The notes: a model not told the origin generated them from the sequence alone. A stretch of 20,640 bases of DNA from a bacterium (GCA_021823605.1 JAKANV010000003.1:1-20640), one strand, 5' to 3'; shown: positions 7,140 to 15,013, counted from the first letter of the stretch. Made by a program: numbers and translations.

Positions 7140-8510
7140 ATGAAAAAGTTTTTAGCAATATTTGTAGCTAAACAAGCGTCTTTTTGGTCGCGGATTTTCG
7201 GCCGTGGTGGCGGTGGAGCTCTGCCGGGCGTTTTGGCGCTGAGGATTTATCCTGAAATAGTCAAAGATTTAACTGAAAATCTAAGTAAAGGCGTAGTTTT
7301 AGTCACCGGTACTAACGGAAAAACTACAACCTCTAAAATGATTGTTGAAATTTTGGAAGCAAGCGGACTCAAGGTCCTTTCAAACTCCGGCGGCTCAAAT
7401 TTAGCGCGAGGAATTGCATCCGAACTAGCCATGAAATCGAGTATTTTTGGCAAAATCAAAGAGGAAATCGGCGTTTATGAGGTTGACGAAGCCACATTAC
7501 CAGAAGTTATAAGTTATGTAAAACCAAAAGCGATAGTTATAACAAATATTTTCCGTGATCAGCTCGACAGATACGGCGAAGTAGACAAGACCGCTGCGAT
7601 TTTGAAAAAAGCGATAGAGAGTACTCCCGAATCGACTCTAATTTTAAATGCCGACGACCCAATCGTCGCTTCTCTTGGGAAAGATAAGGAAAATGTTACT
7701 TACTTCGGCATCACAGATGAAAGGTTAAATGCTAAGTCGGACCTTGCTATTGATATTAAAGATTGCCTTATTTGCGGTGCTGAGCTCGTCTATCCACACC
7801 GGTATTATGGTCACATTGGCCTCTATGTTTGTGAAAACTGCGGATTCGCTAGGCCGAAAACGAGTATAGCCGCTAAAAATGTAAAGCTCTCACCGGAAAA
7901 TACATCGGCAGCTATAAATATTAATCGGGAATCGGGAAATCTTTCTTTGCCAATGACCGGACTTTATAACTTGTACAACGCTCTCGCAGCTGTAAGTACT
8001 GCAAACTTTCTGAAGATTAAAAGCACGATAATATTAAAGACTTTAAACAATCAAAAGCCCGCTTTTGGACGCATGGAATCGTTTGAAACGGGTGGTAAAA
8101 AAGCGGTCATTCATCTGGTCAAGAATCCCACCGGCTTTAATCAGGTCCTTGAAGCCGTCACTCAAAACAGGAAGAATAAAACCGCTCTCATCGTTTTGAA
8201 TGACAACTTCGCCGATGGCACAGATATTTCCTGGATTTGGGATGTAGAATTTGAACTTTTTAAGACCGGTTTTCGGAAAATAATAGTTAGTGGCATCCGA
8301 AGTGAAGACCTCCGCCTCCGGCTCAAATATGCCAACGTGACCAGCCGGATTATAAAAAGCGAAAAAAATCTAAACACTGCTCTAAATCTGGCAATTGACG
8401 AGACAAAAACCGATGAAACCCTCTACATTTTGCCGACTTATACCGCCATGCTTGGCATCCGTAATATTCTTGTCCAACAGGGAATCTTGAAGAACTATTG
8501 GTCAAAATAG
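7140..8510 (+). CDS. murT: Lipid II isoglutaminyl synthase, MurT ligase subunit
   Basis: Mur-ligase-like subunit of the MurT/GatD complex, which uses ATP and glutamine-derived ammonia to convert the D-Glu of the lipid II stem peptide to D-isoglutamine, at the cytoplasmic face of the membrane. Visible are the family N-terminus FGRGGGGALPG (20-30), the ATP loop GTNGKTT (57-63), and the MurT-specific zinc ribbon inserted in the central domain (Cys209, Cys212, Cys231, Cys234). The C-terminal DUF1727 motif NDNFADGTDISWIWD (ADG at 358-360) carries the Asp that in this family completes the GatD active site. Length (456 aa) is typical. There is no Shine-Dalgarno and an extended -10 lies six bases upstream. 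Its partner gatD is not adjacent but 1.35 kb downstream, behind a kinase-like gene. Confidence 0.95.
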   Translation: MKKFLAIFVAKQASFWSRIFGRGGGGALPGVLALRIYPEIVKDLTENLSKGVVLVTGTNGKTTTSKMIVEILEASGLKVLSNSGGSNLARGIASELAMKSSIFGKIKEEIGVYEVDEATLPEVISYVKPKAIVITNIFRDQLDRYGEVDKTAAILKKAIESTPESTLILNADDPIVASLGKDKENVTYFGITDERLNAKSDLAIDIKDCLICGAELVYPHRYYGHIGLYVCENCGFARPKTSIAAKNVKLSPENTSAAININRESGNLSLPMTGLYNLYNALAAVSTANFLKIKSTIILKTLNNQKPAFGRMESFETGGKKAVIHLVKNPTGFNQVLEAVTQNRKNKTALIVLNDNFADGTDISWIWDVEFELFKTGFRKIIVSGIRSEDLRLRLKYANVTSRIIKSEKNLNTALNLAIDETKTDETLYILPTYTAMLGIRNILVQQGILKNYWSK

Positions 8511-8534
8511 CTTTTATTAAAAGTGTAAGTGCTT

Positions 8535-8540
8535 TATAAT
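8535..8540 (+). promoter_or_regulatory. -10 box in front of the histidine-kinase-like gene
   Basis: A perfect TATAAT lies in the 38-base gap after murT and ends eight bases before the ATG at 8549. A weak TTTTAT at 8512-8517 is 17 bases upstream. A leaderless transcript covering the kinase and gatD is plausible. Confidence 0.5.
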
Positions 8541-8548
8541 TTTTACTA

Positions 8549-9859
8549 ATGAGGGCGAAAGAAACAAAACAGGATAAAATAACTGAGAAAGTAAGACTTT
8601 ATGTGCTTATCGCTTCTGGTTTTGCGACATTTACCCTTGTCCTTTTGCCACAGCTGATTGACTATGACTACTCAAATCATCTCGAAGTTGCACTTCTTTT
8701 AAGCTTAACTTTTCTAGTCTCGGTTATAGCATACGCCTTAAGCTGGTTTTATCCGAAACGTTCTTTTAGTATCGCAAACTATGAGTTCGTTTTTTATGTG
8801 ATTTCAGTGGGGCTGACTATTCATTATGTTGATTACCTGAATGGCTCACTCATTTTCATGTACGGACTTGTCCTTTTGGGTGCAGCCTACTTTATGAACG
8901 CGAGGAATCTGGCATATCTTAGCGGACTTGCATCCATATTGGTCATTACAGAATATTTCTTCCTTATAAATAACGGCGTTGTCGATTTCTCAATCGTCGG
9001 TTTCTCTTTTGTGCTTCTTAGGATCCTGTATCTGGCACTTCTAGCTCAAGTCGGTAAAAATCTGGGGCTAGATCTTTCAACTCAGAGAAAACAATATACG
9101 AAGTTGAACCAGCTAAACAAGGAGTTGAGTGAAATCGACAAAGTTAAAAGCGAATTTATAGACGTCGCTCAGCATCAGCTCAAAACTCCTCTGACAGTTG
9201 TTAAGGGGAATGCTTCGATGATACTTCAGGGAGATTATGGCAAAGTAAACGAAGGTCTAATGATGCCGATTAAGGAAATTGATATCGGCGCCCAAAGACT
9301 TACTGATATCATAAACAATGTTGTCGATACGTTGAAATATGAGGAGGACCTCCCTCTAACGCTAAGTGTCGAGCTTACAGACCTAAAAAAACTTATTACC
9401 TACGAGATGTACTCCTTTTTATCCGACTCTTGGTCAAAGGATGTAAAAATTGATCTAAATGATGAGGCCAATCCGCAAACTTTGATCGACCCCGAAAAGA
9501 TTAAGCTTGCGCTTTCCATTTATCTGGAGAATGCTGTAAACCACAGTTTACATGGCGGAAAAATTGAGATTAATCTAAGAGAAAATAAGGGTTGGGCAAT
9601 CGTTGAGGTAGTTGACGGCGGACCTCAGGTTACCGAAACTTCCGAGAAAAAGCTTTTCAAAAGATTTTCCAAAGAACATAAAGATAAGGAGCATTTGACG
9701 GTCAATCTCTATGTTGTCAAAAGGATTATCGAATCCCACAAAGGAAAAGCTTATTATAAACCGAGAGAAAACGGCGGAAATATTTTCGGTTTTGAACTGC
9801 CTATCGAAAAAATAACAAAGAGAAACAGAAATAGGATAGCAGTTAAGGCAGGCAAATAA
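8549..9859 (+). CDS. Membrane histidine-kinase-like protein with degenerate ATP lid
   Basis: About six hydrophobic segments occupy residues 17-170, with little external domain, so it probably senses something in or near the membrane. A coiled linker leads to a dimerisation/phosphoacceptor H-box, AQHQLKTPL, with His209. The C-terminal HATPase domain keeps the N-box (YLENAVNH, Asn328 and Asn331) and the Asp of the G1 box (Asp356), but G1 reads DGGPQV instead of DxGxGI. The G2 box, normally rich in glycine (GxGLGL), reads EHLTVNLYVVK (381-391) with no glycine at all. ATP binding may therefore be weak or altered. No response regulator is present in the window. It sits exactly between murT and gatD, one base before gatD, suggesting a role linked to wall synthesis (inference). 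Confidence 0.88.
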   Translation: MRAKETKQDKITEKVRLYVLIASGFATFTLVLLPQLIDYDYSNHLEVALLLSLTFLVSVIAYALSWFYPKRSFSIANYEFVFYVISVGLTIHYVDYLNGSLIFMYGLVLLGAAYFMNARNLAYLSGLASILVITEYFFLINNGVVDFSIVGFSFVLLRILYLALLAQVGKNLGLDLSTQRKQYTKLNQLNKELSEIDKVKSEFIDVAQHQLKTPLTVVKGNASMILQGDYGKVNEGLMMPIKEIDIGAQRLTDIINNVVDTLKYEEDLPLTLSVELTDLKKLITYEMYSFLSDSWSKDVKIDLNDEANPQTLIDPEKIKLALSIYLENAVNHSLHGGKIEINLRENKGWAIVEVVDGGPQVTETSEKKLFKRFSKEHKDKEHLTVNLYVVKRIIESHKGKAYYKPRENGGNIFGFELPIEKITKRNRNRIAVKAGK

Positions 9860-9860
9860 A

Positions 9861-10622
9861 TTGCAAAAACTAACTATTTTTCATTTATACCCCGACGCCA
9901 TGAACCTCTACGGCGATTTGGGAAATATTACAACTTTAGTGCGCAGAATGCATGAAAGAGCCATCGATGTTGACCTCCTCGATATCAAACGGGGAGACAA
10001 AGCCGACTTCAAATACGCCGACATAATATTCATGGGCGGCGGACAGGACAGAGGACAAAAAGCAATCGCCGAGGATTTAGCTAAAAGAGGCAAAGAAATA
10101 AAGTCAGAAATAGAAAAAGGACTGGTAGCTCTCACTATCTGCGGCGGCTTTCAGCTTTTCGGGAAATATTTCAAAACTTCTGACGGTGAAATGCTCGAGG
10201 GAATTAGCGTATTCGATGCATACACTGTCGGCTCGGACAAAAGATGTATCGGAAATATCGTCATTGATGTTTCAACACAAAAATGGAACTCACCACTAAA
10301 GACTTTGGTCGGCTTTGAAAATCACAGCGGACTTACATACCTTGAAGGAAGCACCAAGCCGCTCGGAAAAGTCATGATTGGCTACGGAAACACCGGTGAA
10401 AAGAAAGATGAGGGCGCGGTATACAAAAACTGTTACGGAACATACCTCCATGGACCGGTTCTGCCGAAAAATCCTCATTTTGCCGATCATTTAATACTTT
10501 CTGCACTCAAACGAAGATACGGGAAATCTGCAAGCCTTAAGAAAATAGACGATTCACTGGAAATTGCTGCACACAAAGCCGCAATCACACGCTCTCGAAC
10601 TGCCAAGACAGTCCACATATAA
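9861..10622 (+). CDS. gatD: Lipid II isoglutaminyl synthase, GatD glutamine amidotransferase subunit
   Basis: Class-I (CobB/CobQ-like) glutaminase that hydrolyses glutamine and channels ammonia to MurT for amidation of D-Glu in lipid II. The nucleophile is Cys94 in LTICGGFQLFG, and the catalytic His is His197 in GTYLHGPVLP. The family N-terminus LTIFHLYPDAMNLYGDLGN (4-22) is intact. That motif decides the start: the TTG at 9861 is required, because the next ATG (9900) would cut the motif in half. The start lies one base after the kinase-like gene's stop, so the two are probably coupled, and an A/G-rich stretch within the end of that gene may serve for ribosome binding. Length (253 aa) is normal. 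Confidence 0.94.
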   Translation: MQKLTIFHLYPDAMNLYGDLGNITTLVRRMHERAIDVDLLDIKRGDKADFKYADIIFMGGGQDRGQKAIAEDLAKRGKEIKSEIEKGLVALTICGGFQLFGKYFKTSDGEMLEGISVFDAYTVGSDKRCIGNIVIDVSTQKWNSPLKTLVGFENHSGLTYLEGSTKPLGKVMIGYGNTGEKKDEGAVYKNCYGTYLHGPVLPKNPHFADHLILSALKRRYGKSASLKKIDDSLEIAAHKAAITRSRTAKTVHI

Positions 10623-10643
10623 TTTGAAATGTACTAAATGAGA

Positions 10644-10680
10644 AAATCCTCGAGGGATGAGGATTTCTCGAGGACTTTAT
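10644..10680. terminator. Bidirectional terminator with two alternative hairpins
   Basis: TCCTCGAG (10647-10654) pairs perfectly with CTCGAGGA (10667-10674). On the reverse strand this is followed by a T-rich run, and on the forward strand by CTTTATT, so it can end both gatD and the reverse zinc-ribbon gene. A competing 8-bp stem, AAATCCTC (10644-10651) with GAGGATTT (10659-10666), uses overlapping bases. Confidence 0.65.
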
Positions 10681-10701
10681 TAAATTTGATGAAAAACGAT
10701 G

Positions 10702-10962
10702 TTACCCGCCCACCCCTACTTCATCCAGCTCTTCTACAGGTAACAGGGTTACCGTTGGCTGGGTTGTACATTGAGTACAAGTTTCCACCGCGCTGTTCAG
10801 GCCGCATTTGAAACATGTTGCCTGCTGGAGCACAAAGAGCGACAGTGTACTGTCGCAGCCATTACAAGCCCTGTTTCTTGGTTTCTTGTAATCACCACAC
10901 TCCATACAAACCGTCGTATCGACTTTCTCTCCCAAGTCGACAACTGTAGTTTTCAGGTACAT
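10702..10962 (-). CDS. Small protein with two tandem zinc ribbons
   Basis: 86 residues. Eight cysteines form two four-Cys sites: Cys19-x2-Cys22-x10-Cys33-x2-Cys36 and Cys50-x2-Cys53-x8-Cys62-x2-Cys65, an arrangement like double zinc ribbon (DZR) domains. It probably binds two zinc ions, and its role could be protein or nucleic-acid binding. The acidic tail (EELDEVGVGG) has no known signature. I chose the ATG at 10962 because GGAGG (10972-10976) lies nine bases upstream; an in-frame TTG at 10992 has no ribosome site. It is a single gene between terminators and has its own promoter. Confidence 0.75.
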   Translation of the reverse strand: MYLKTTVVDLGEKVDTTVCMECGDYKKPRNRACNGCDSTLSLFVLQQATCFKCGLNSAVETCTQCTTQPTVTLLPVEELDEVGVGG

Positions 10963-11019
10963 TCTTCTCATCCTCCAATCATAGCTTATCAAAATCGGAC
11001 AAAAACTTTAGACACAAAA

Positions 11020-11042
11020 GAAGGATTAAAACACCCTCCTTC
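11020..11042 (-). promoter_or_regulatory. Terminator-like hairpin in the leader of the tandem zinc-ribbon gene
   Basis: On the reverse strand GAAGGA pairs with TCCTTC across an 11-base loop and is followed by TTTTGTG. It lies between the predicted transcription start and the ribosome site, as an attenuator would. The stem is only six base pairs, so function is uncertain. Confidence 0.35.
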
Positions 11043-11052
11043 CGTAAGCAGC

Positions 11053-11081
11053 ATATTATCACATTTGTATTCTTTACACAA
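11053..11081 (-). promoter_or_regulatory. Promoter of the tandem zinc-ribbon gene
   Basis: On the reverse strand TTGTGT (11076-11081) and TAATAT (11053-11058) are 17 bases apart, with an extended TGA before the -10. The predicted leader is about 85 bases. Confidence 0.55.
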
Positions 11082-11108
11082 TTCAAAATATTTAGTTAAT
11101 CTGTATAC

Positions 11109-11138
11109 TTGTTTTGACTTTTTGCTATGAGATAGAAT
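11109..11138 (+). promoter_or_regulatory. Probable comM promoter
   Basis: TTGTTT (11109-11114) and TAGAAT (11133-11138) are separated by 18 bases. The -10 ends seven bases before the ATG at 11146, again predicting a leaderless transcript. The match to consensus is moderate. Confidence 0.45.
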
Positions 11139-11145
11139 AACCATT

Positions 11146-12654
11146 ATGTTAGCAAAAGTTAAATCGATGACAGTCATCGGGCTGGACGCAGAAGTTATAG
11201 ATGTCGAAGTGGACCTTTCAAACGGTCTACCTTGTTTTAATATTGTAGGACTTCCCGATAAAGCGGTGGAGGAAGCCAAGGAAAGGGTTAAAAGCGCCAT
11301 AAAAAACTCCGGCGGTCTTTTCCCGCAGAAAAGGATTACGGTAAATCTTGCTCCGGCAGACATCAAAAAAGAAGGTCCTTCTTTCGACCTGCCGATTGCA
11401 CTTGGAATCTTGGCGGCTGCCGGACAAATTGAATTTGATACAGAAAATACTTTGTCGGTTGGCGAGCTTTCACTTGATGGAAAACTAAGGAAAGTAAATG
11501 GAGTTTTACCGATATCGATGGCAGCAAAGAAAAAGAACTATAAGGAGATATTTGTCCCCAAAACCAATGCAAAAGAAGCAGCAATTGTCGAGGGCGCCGA
11601 TGTTTTGCCAGTCGACTCACTAAAAAATCTGATGCTTTATCTTCGAGGAGAAAGGGATATCAAGAAAATGAAAAATATAAAGGTAGACTTCTCAAATGAG
11701 GAGACATTTCTTGATATGTCCTACGTGAAAGGTCAGGAGCACGCCAAAAGAGCCCTGGAAATAGCCGCTTCCGGCGGACATAATATCCTCATGTCCGGCT
11801 CTCCCGGCTCAGGCAAAACTCTGCTCGCAAAAACTCTAACGACAATCTTGCCGAATCTTACATTCGACGAATCGCTTGAGGTTTCAAAGATTTATTCTAT
11901 AACTGGCACTCTACCAAAAGAAAAAGCCCTCATTACTTCCCGGCCGTTCAGAAATCCTCATCATACTGCATCCAGTATCGCTCTGGTCGGTGGCGGTCAA
12001 TGGCCTAAACCCGGAGAGATATCACTCGCCCATCGTGGCGTTCTCTTCCTCGATGAAATGCCGGAGTTCCCACGCTCGGTAATTGAGATTTTGAGGCAGC
12101 CGCTTGAGGATGGAACTGTTACCATTTCAAGAGCAAATGGTACTCTCTCATTTCCGGCAAACTTCGTCCTTGTCGCCGCCCAAAACCCCTGTCCTTGCGG
12201 CTATCTAAATGACCCCGTCAAGAACTGCTCTTGCTCACCCGGACAAATTATTAAATACCAAAAAAAGGTTTCAGGACCAATTTTGGACAGGATAGATCTT
12301 CATATAGACGTGCCGCGGGTAGAAACGGATAAACTTACCTCCGAAAGCACAGCTGAATCTTCCCAAAATATCAAACAAAGGGTCGAAAAAGCTCGGACAA
12401 TCCAGGCAACGAGATTTAAGGGTACTTCAAAAGTGACAAACTCCGAGATGACAGCTAACGATATCAAAGAATACTGCAAACTTTCGAAAGAGTCGATGGA
12501 TCTTCTAAAGTCTGCTATCGAAAGGCTTTATCTATCTGCTCGCTCTTACACAAAAATCTTAAAAATTGCGAGAACTATCGCTGATCTCGATGAAAGCAGT
12601 AACATAAAATCCCAACACATTGCCGAAGCACTGCAATATCGGCCCAAAAGCTGA
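11146..12654 (+). CDS. comM: ComM/YifB-family Mg-chelatase-like AAA+ ATPase
   Basis: ComM is a hexameric helicase that promotes branch migration during integration of DNA taken up by natural transformation. The N-terminal ChlI-like domain (1-170) has the typical LPCFNIVGLPDKAVEEAKERV. The AAA+ core has Walker A GSPGSGKT (218-225), Walker B LFLDE (Asp303, Glu304) and the Mg-chelatase signature FRNPHHTAS. The four-Cys NPCPCGY...CSCSP segment is followed by DRIDLHIDVPRV, and the C-terminal Mg-chelatase helical domain is complete (502 aa, normal length). The ATG has no Shine-Dalgarno and follows a -10 box by seven bases. The stop is TGA, which argues against UGA recoding in this organism. Confidence 0.96.
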   Translation: MLAKVKSMTVIGLDAEVIDVEVDLSNGLPCFNIVGLPDKAVEEAKERVKSAIKNSGGLFPQKRITVNLAPADIKKEGPSFDLPIALGILAAAGQIEFDTENTLSVGELSLDGKLRKVNGVLPISMAAKKKNYKEIFVPKTNAKEAAIVEGADVLPVDSLKNLMLYLRGERDIKKMKNIKVDFSNEETFLDMSYVKGQEHAKRALEIAASGGHNILMSGSPGSGKTLLAKTLTTILPNLTFDESLEVSKIYSITGTLPKEKALITSRPFRNPHHTASSIALVGGGQWPKPGEISLAHRGVLFLDEMPEFPRSVIEILRQPLEDGTVTISRANGTLSFPANFVLVAAQNPCPCGYLNDPVKNCSCSPGQIIKYQKKVSGPILDRIDLHIDVPRVETDKLTSESTAESSQNIKQRVEKARTIQATRFKGTSKVTNSEMTANDIKEYCKLSKESMDLLKSAIERLYLSARSYTKILKIARTIADLDESSNIKSQHIAEALQYRPKS

Positions 12655-12663
12655 AAGCTCTTA

Positions 12664-12693
12664 TTTACATGAATCTACTGTTACCTATATAAT
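12664..12693 (+). promoter_or_regulatory. Promoter of the ABC exporter operon
   Basis: TTTACA (12664-12669) and a perfect TATAAT (12688-12693) are 18 bases apart. The -10 ends eight bases before the ATG at 12702, and there is no Shine-Dalgarno, so leaderless expression is predicted. Confidence 0.65.
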
Positions 12694-12701
12694 AGATTCA
12701 A

Positions 12702-13562
12702 ATGGCAAAAACACCTGTAATTAAGGCGGTAAACTTATCAAAGACTTTCAAGCTCAGTAAAGATAATGAGGTTATTGCTCTTCACAGCGTTAACTTTGAG
12801 ATATATTCCGGTGAGCTTATCTGCTTTTTCGGACCCTCGGGTTGCGGAAAATCTACTTTGCTCTCAATGCTTGCAGGTCTTCAGCCTCCAACCTCCGGAG
12901 AAGTTATTGTCAGGGGGAAAAATCTCGCAACGCTAAAAAAGAAGGAGCTTGCCGAATACAGAAGATCGAAAATCGGTATGGTCTTCCAGCAGTTTAACCT
13001 GATTATCTCAATGAATGTTCTAGAAAACATCGCCCTACCCATGGCTTTCGGCGGTATGAATAGAAAAAGAAGAATGCAAAGAGCTGAACATTTATTGGAA
13101 GTCGTCGATTTGGGAGATAAGAAAAAAAGCGTTCCGGCTAATCTCTCCGGCGGACAACAGCAAAGAGTCGCCATTGCCAGATCTTTAATTAATAATCCAT
13201 GGATTATTATGGCAGATGAACCGACCGGAAATCTTGATTCAAAATCAGCCGATGATGTCATGAAACTTTTGATATCTTTAAGCCGGAAATCAAAGAGAAC
13301 TGTTATTTTGATTACTCACAATCCGGATTATTTACAATACGTCGACAGAATTTTCCGAATGAAGGACGGCCGTATCGACAAAATAGAAGTAAACGCAAAA
13401 ACAGCTAAAGTTGAACTTGTAGATTCGGTTTCCAAGCTGGATAAGATTCAAGATAGTAAGGATGAAAGCGATGAAATAGAAGAAAAATCAGAGCCCGCAT
13501 TCACATCCGCAATCAGCGAAATTGAAGAGGATAAAGAAGAACTAACTAAGGTCAAGGAATAA
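12702..13562 (+). CDS. ABC transporter ATP-binding protein, MacB/LolD-type
   Basis: Nucleotide-binding subunit of an exporter or extracellular-signalling ABC system, acting at the inner face of the membrane with the permease encoded next. Visible are Walker A GPSGCGKST (44-52), Q-loop Gln96, signature LSGGQ (148-152), Walker B IIMADE (168-173) with the MacB/LolD-typical DEPTGNLDS, and switch His206. The catalytic domain ends near residue 228. A further 58 residues form an acidic, Lys/Glu/Asp-rich tail absent from most LolD-type ATPases, possibly a docking or regulatory segment. The permease start is two bases after its stop, so the two are one operon. Substrate is unknown. Confidence 0.94.
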   Translation: MAKTPVIKAVNLSKTFKLSKDNEVIALHSVNFEIYSGELICFFGPSGCGKSTLLSMLAGLQPPTSGEVIVRGKNLATLKKKELAEYRRSKIGMVFQQFNLIISMNVLENIALPMAFGGMNRKRRMQRAEHLLEVVDLGDKKKSVPANLSGGQQQRVAIARSLINNPWIIMADEPTGNLDSKSADDVMKLLISLSRKSKRTVILITHNPDYLQYVDRIFRMKDGRIDKIEVNAKTAKVELVDSVSKLDKIQDSKDESDEIEEKSEPAFTSAISEIEEDKEELTKVKE

Positions 13563-13564
13563 AC

Positions 13565-14713
13565 ATGAAAGTTATTGATATTATCAGGATAGCCGCCGGA
13601 AACTTGAAGAGGAATAGACTTCGAACAATTTTGACTGTTTCTGGTGTAGTTGTCGGGGTGGGCGCAATAGTCTTTTTGGTTTCTTTGGGTTTCGGCCTCC
13701 AAAAACTTGCACTTGAAAAAATAGTCAGGCTTGATGCTCTAAAAGTAATAACAGTTACACCGGGGAGCAAGAGTGATTCCATCTTAAATAGTGATACAAC
13801 AAAAAAGTTTCAGCAAATCAGCAATGTTGAAACCGTAAGCCCCATCACAAGACAACTCGGCACTTTTCATTTGGGAACAAGCGAATCTGAACAAGTCATG
13901 TACGGAGTCAAACCGGAGTATCTCGACCTTGAGAATATTAAAATCTCAGGCGGCAGTTCTTTCACTGGAAAAAATGAGGCATTAGTTTCCAGAGATACTC
14001 TGACCAGCTTCGGCCTGACACAAGATAACGTTTTGGATAAGGAACTTAACTATTCTTATGACAGCCCACAAGGAGAAATTAAAAGCAAAATTAAGGTGGT
14101 CGGAATATTTGATGATAAAGGAATATATGTCCCGTTTGACTTAATTAATAATCAAGGCCAACCCTACTCAAGCATAAAAGTTAAAGTAAGGGACAAAGCA
14201 CAAGTAGCGGAAGTCAAAAGAACGATTGAAAGCTTCGGTTACAACACCTCGGTAATACAGGACCAATCAGCGGCGGTTAATCAGGTATTCGCTATCATCA
14301 ATATTATCCTCGGCGGCTTCGGAATGATCGCATTCTTTGTAGCTGCAATAGGAATATTTAACACCATGACGATTTCCCTCCTTGAGAGAACTCATGAAAT
14401 CGGCGTTATGAAAGCAATCGGAGGAAACAGCAAAGATATTGCCCTCATATTTATAACAGAATCGGCGCTGATAGGATTTTTGGGCGGTTTCTTTGGCCTT
14501 TCAGTCGGCTGGCTGCTGGGATTACTCCTTAATTTGCTAATTAACTTTATGGCTACGCAATCGGGCGGTGAAGCCGTTACACTTTTCAGCATACCAATAA
14601 TATTCGGGGCTTTGACAATATTCTTCTCTTTCCTTGTAAGCACCATTGCCGGCATCTGGCCTGCTAGAAGAGCCGCTAAGCTCAATCCACTAGAAGCTCT
14701 CAGATACGAATAA
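13565..14713 (+). CDS. ABC transporter permease, MacB/FtsX-type
   Basis: Membrane subunit paired with the preceding ATPase. Topology is the MacB type: one N-terminal transmembrane helix (22-43), a roughly 190-residue extracytoplasmic domain (45-235), then three C-terminal helices (about 240-265, 297-330, 338-365). The FtsX-domain coupling motif is LERTHEIGVMKAIGG, and the family C-terminus PARRAAKLNPLEALRYE is intact. MacB-type mechanotransmission proteins often export peptides, lipids or antibiotics. I see no accessory membrane-fusion protein in this window, as expected in a bacterium without an outer membrane, though absence here proves nothing. ATG and stop are clear; 382 aa. Confidence 0.93.
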   Translation: MKVIDIIRIAAGNLKRNRLRTILTVSGVVVGVGAIVFLVSLGFGLQKLALEKIVRLDALKVITVTPGSKSDSILNSDTTKKFQQISNVETVSPITRQLGTFHLGTSESEQVMYGVKPEYLDLENIKISGGSSFTGKNEALVSRDTLTSFGLTQDNVLDKELNYSYDSPQGEIKSKIKVVGIFDDKGIYVPFDLINNQGQPYSSIKVKVRDKAQVAEVKRTIESFGYNTSVIQDQSAAVNQVFAIINIILGGFGMIAFFVAAIGIFNTMTISLLERTHEIGVMKAIGGNSKDIALIFITESALIGFLGGFFGLSVGWLLGLLLNLLINFMATQSGGEAVTLFSIPIIFGALTIFFSFLVSTIAGIWPARRAAKLNPLEALRYE

Positions 14714-14714
14714 A

Positions 14715-14993
14715 TTAGTTATAGAGTCCACCCAAACCAAATAAATTCAATATCGGATTTAAAAGGTTTGTCTTTGTTAGTAATATATCGATAATGAGGA
14801 GTGCGCCGAAAAAACTCGCTACGAAAATCAAGTTTCTTCTCAGTTCTTTACTAAAATCAGAATTACCGCTTTTCAAGGAAACTTTATCACCTTCACTCTC
14901 TTTTGATTGAGCTGCTCTCGGCTTGGGCGAAGCAATATTGCCATATTTAAGATGCCTTATTTTTTCACTCTTTTTTCTTTTTTTCTTAGCCAT
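14715..14993 (-). CDS. Small basic single-pass membrane protein
   Basis: 92 residues of unknown family. A strongly basic N-terminus (MAKKKRKKSEKIRHLKYG) and polar linker precede one hydrophobic helix at about 55-72 (LIFVASFFGALLIIDILL), then a Gly/Leu/Asn-rich end. The basic part is probably cytoplasmic. The surface protein at 19881 also begins MAKKK and has a single N-terminal anchor, but I see no other similarity. AGGT lies close upstream of the ATG, and a good promoter lies at 15014-15042. The gene is convergent with the ABC permease with one base between the stops. Confidence 0.7.
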   Translation of the reverse strand: MAKKKRKKSEKIRHLKYGNIASPKPRAAQSKESEGDKVSLKSGNSDFSKELRRNLIFVASFFGALLIIDILLTKTNLLNPILNLFGLGGLYN

Positions 14994-15013
14994 ATTACCT
15001 GCCTTTCGTTTCG

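Noticed and set aside
10771..11130. 119-residue forward ORF
   Set aside because: It runs against the zinc-ribbon gene and through its promoter. The reverse frame has eight regularly spaced Cys and a GGAGG site, so the reverse gene is the real one.
12652..12654. Possible UGA recoding, as in Gracilibacteria or Absconditabacteria
   Set aside because: comM ends in TGA at its normal C-terminus, and no gene contains an in-frame TGA.
12641..12668. Terminator after comM
   Set aside because: Only a four-base AGCT stem with no proper T-run.
12881..13261. 126-residue reverse ORF opposite the ABC ATPase
   Set aside because: Antisense to Walker A through Walker B of a clear gene; no start signal.
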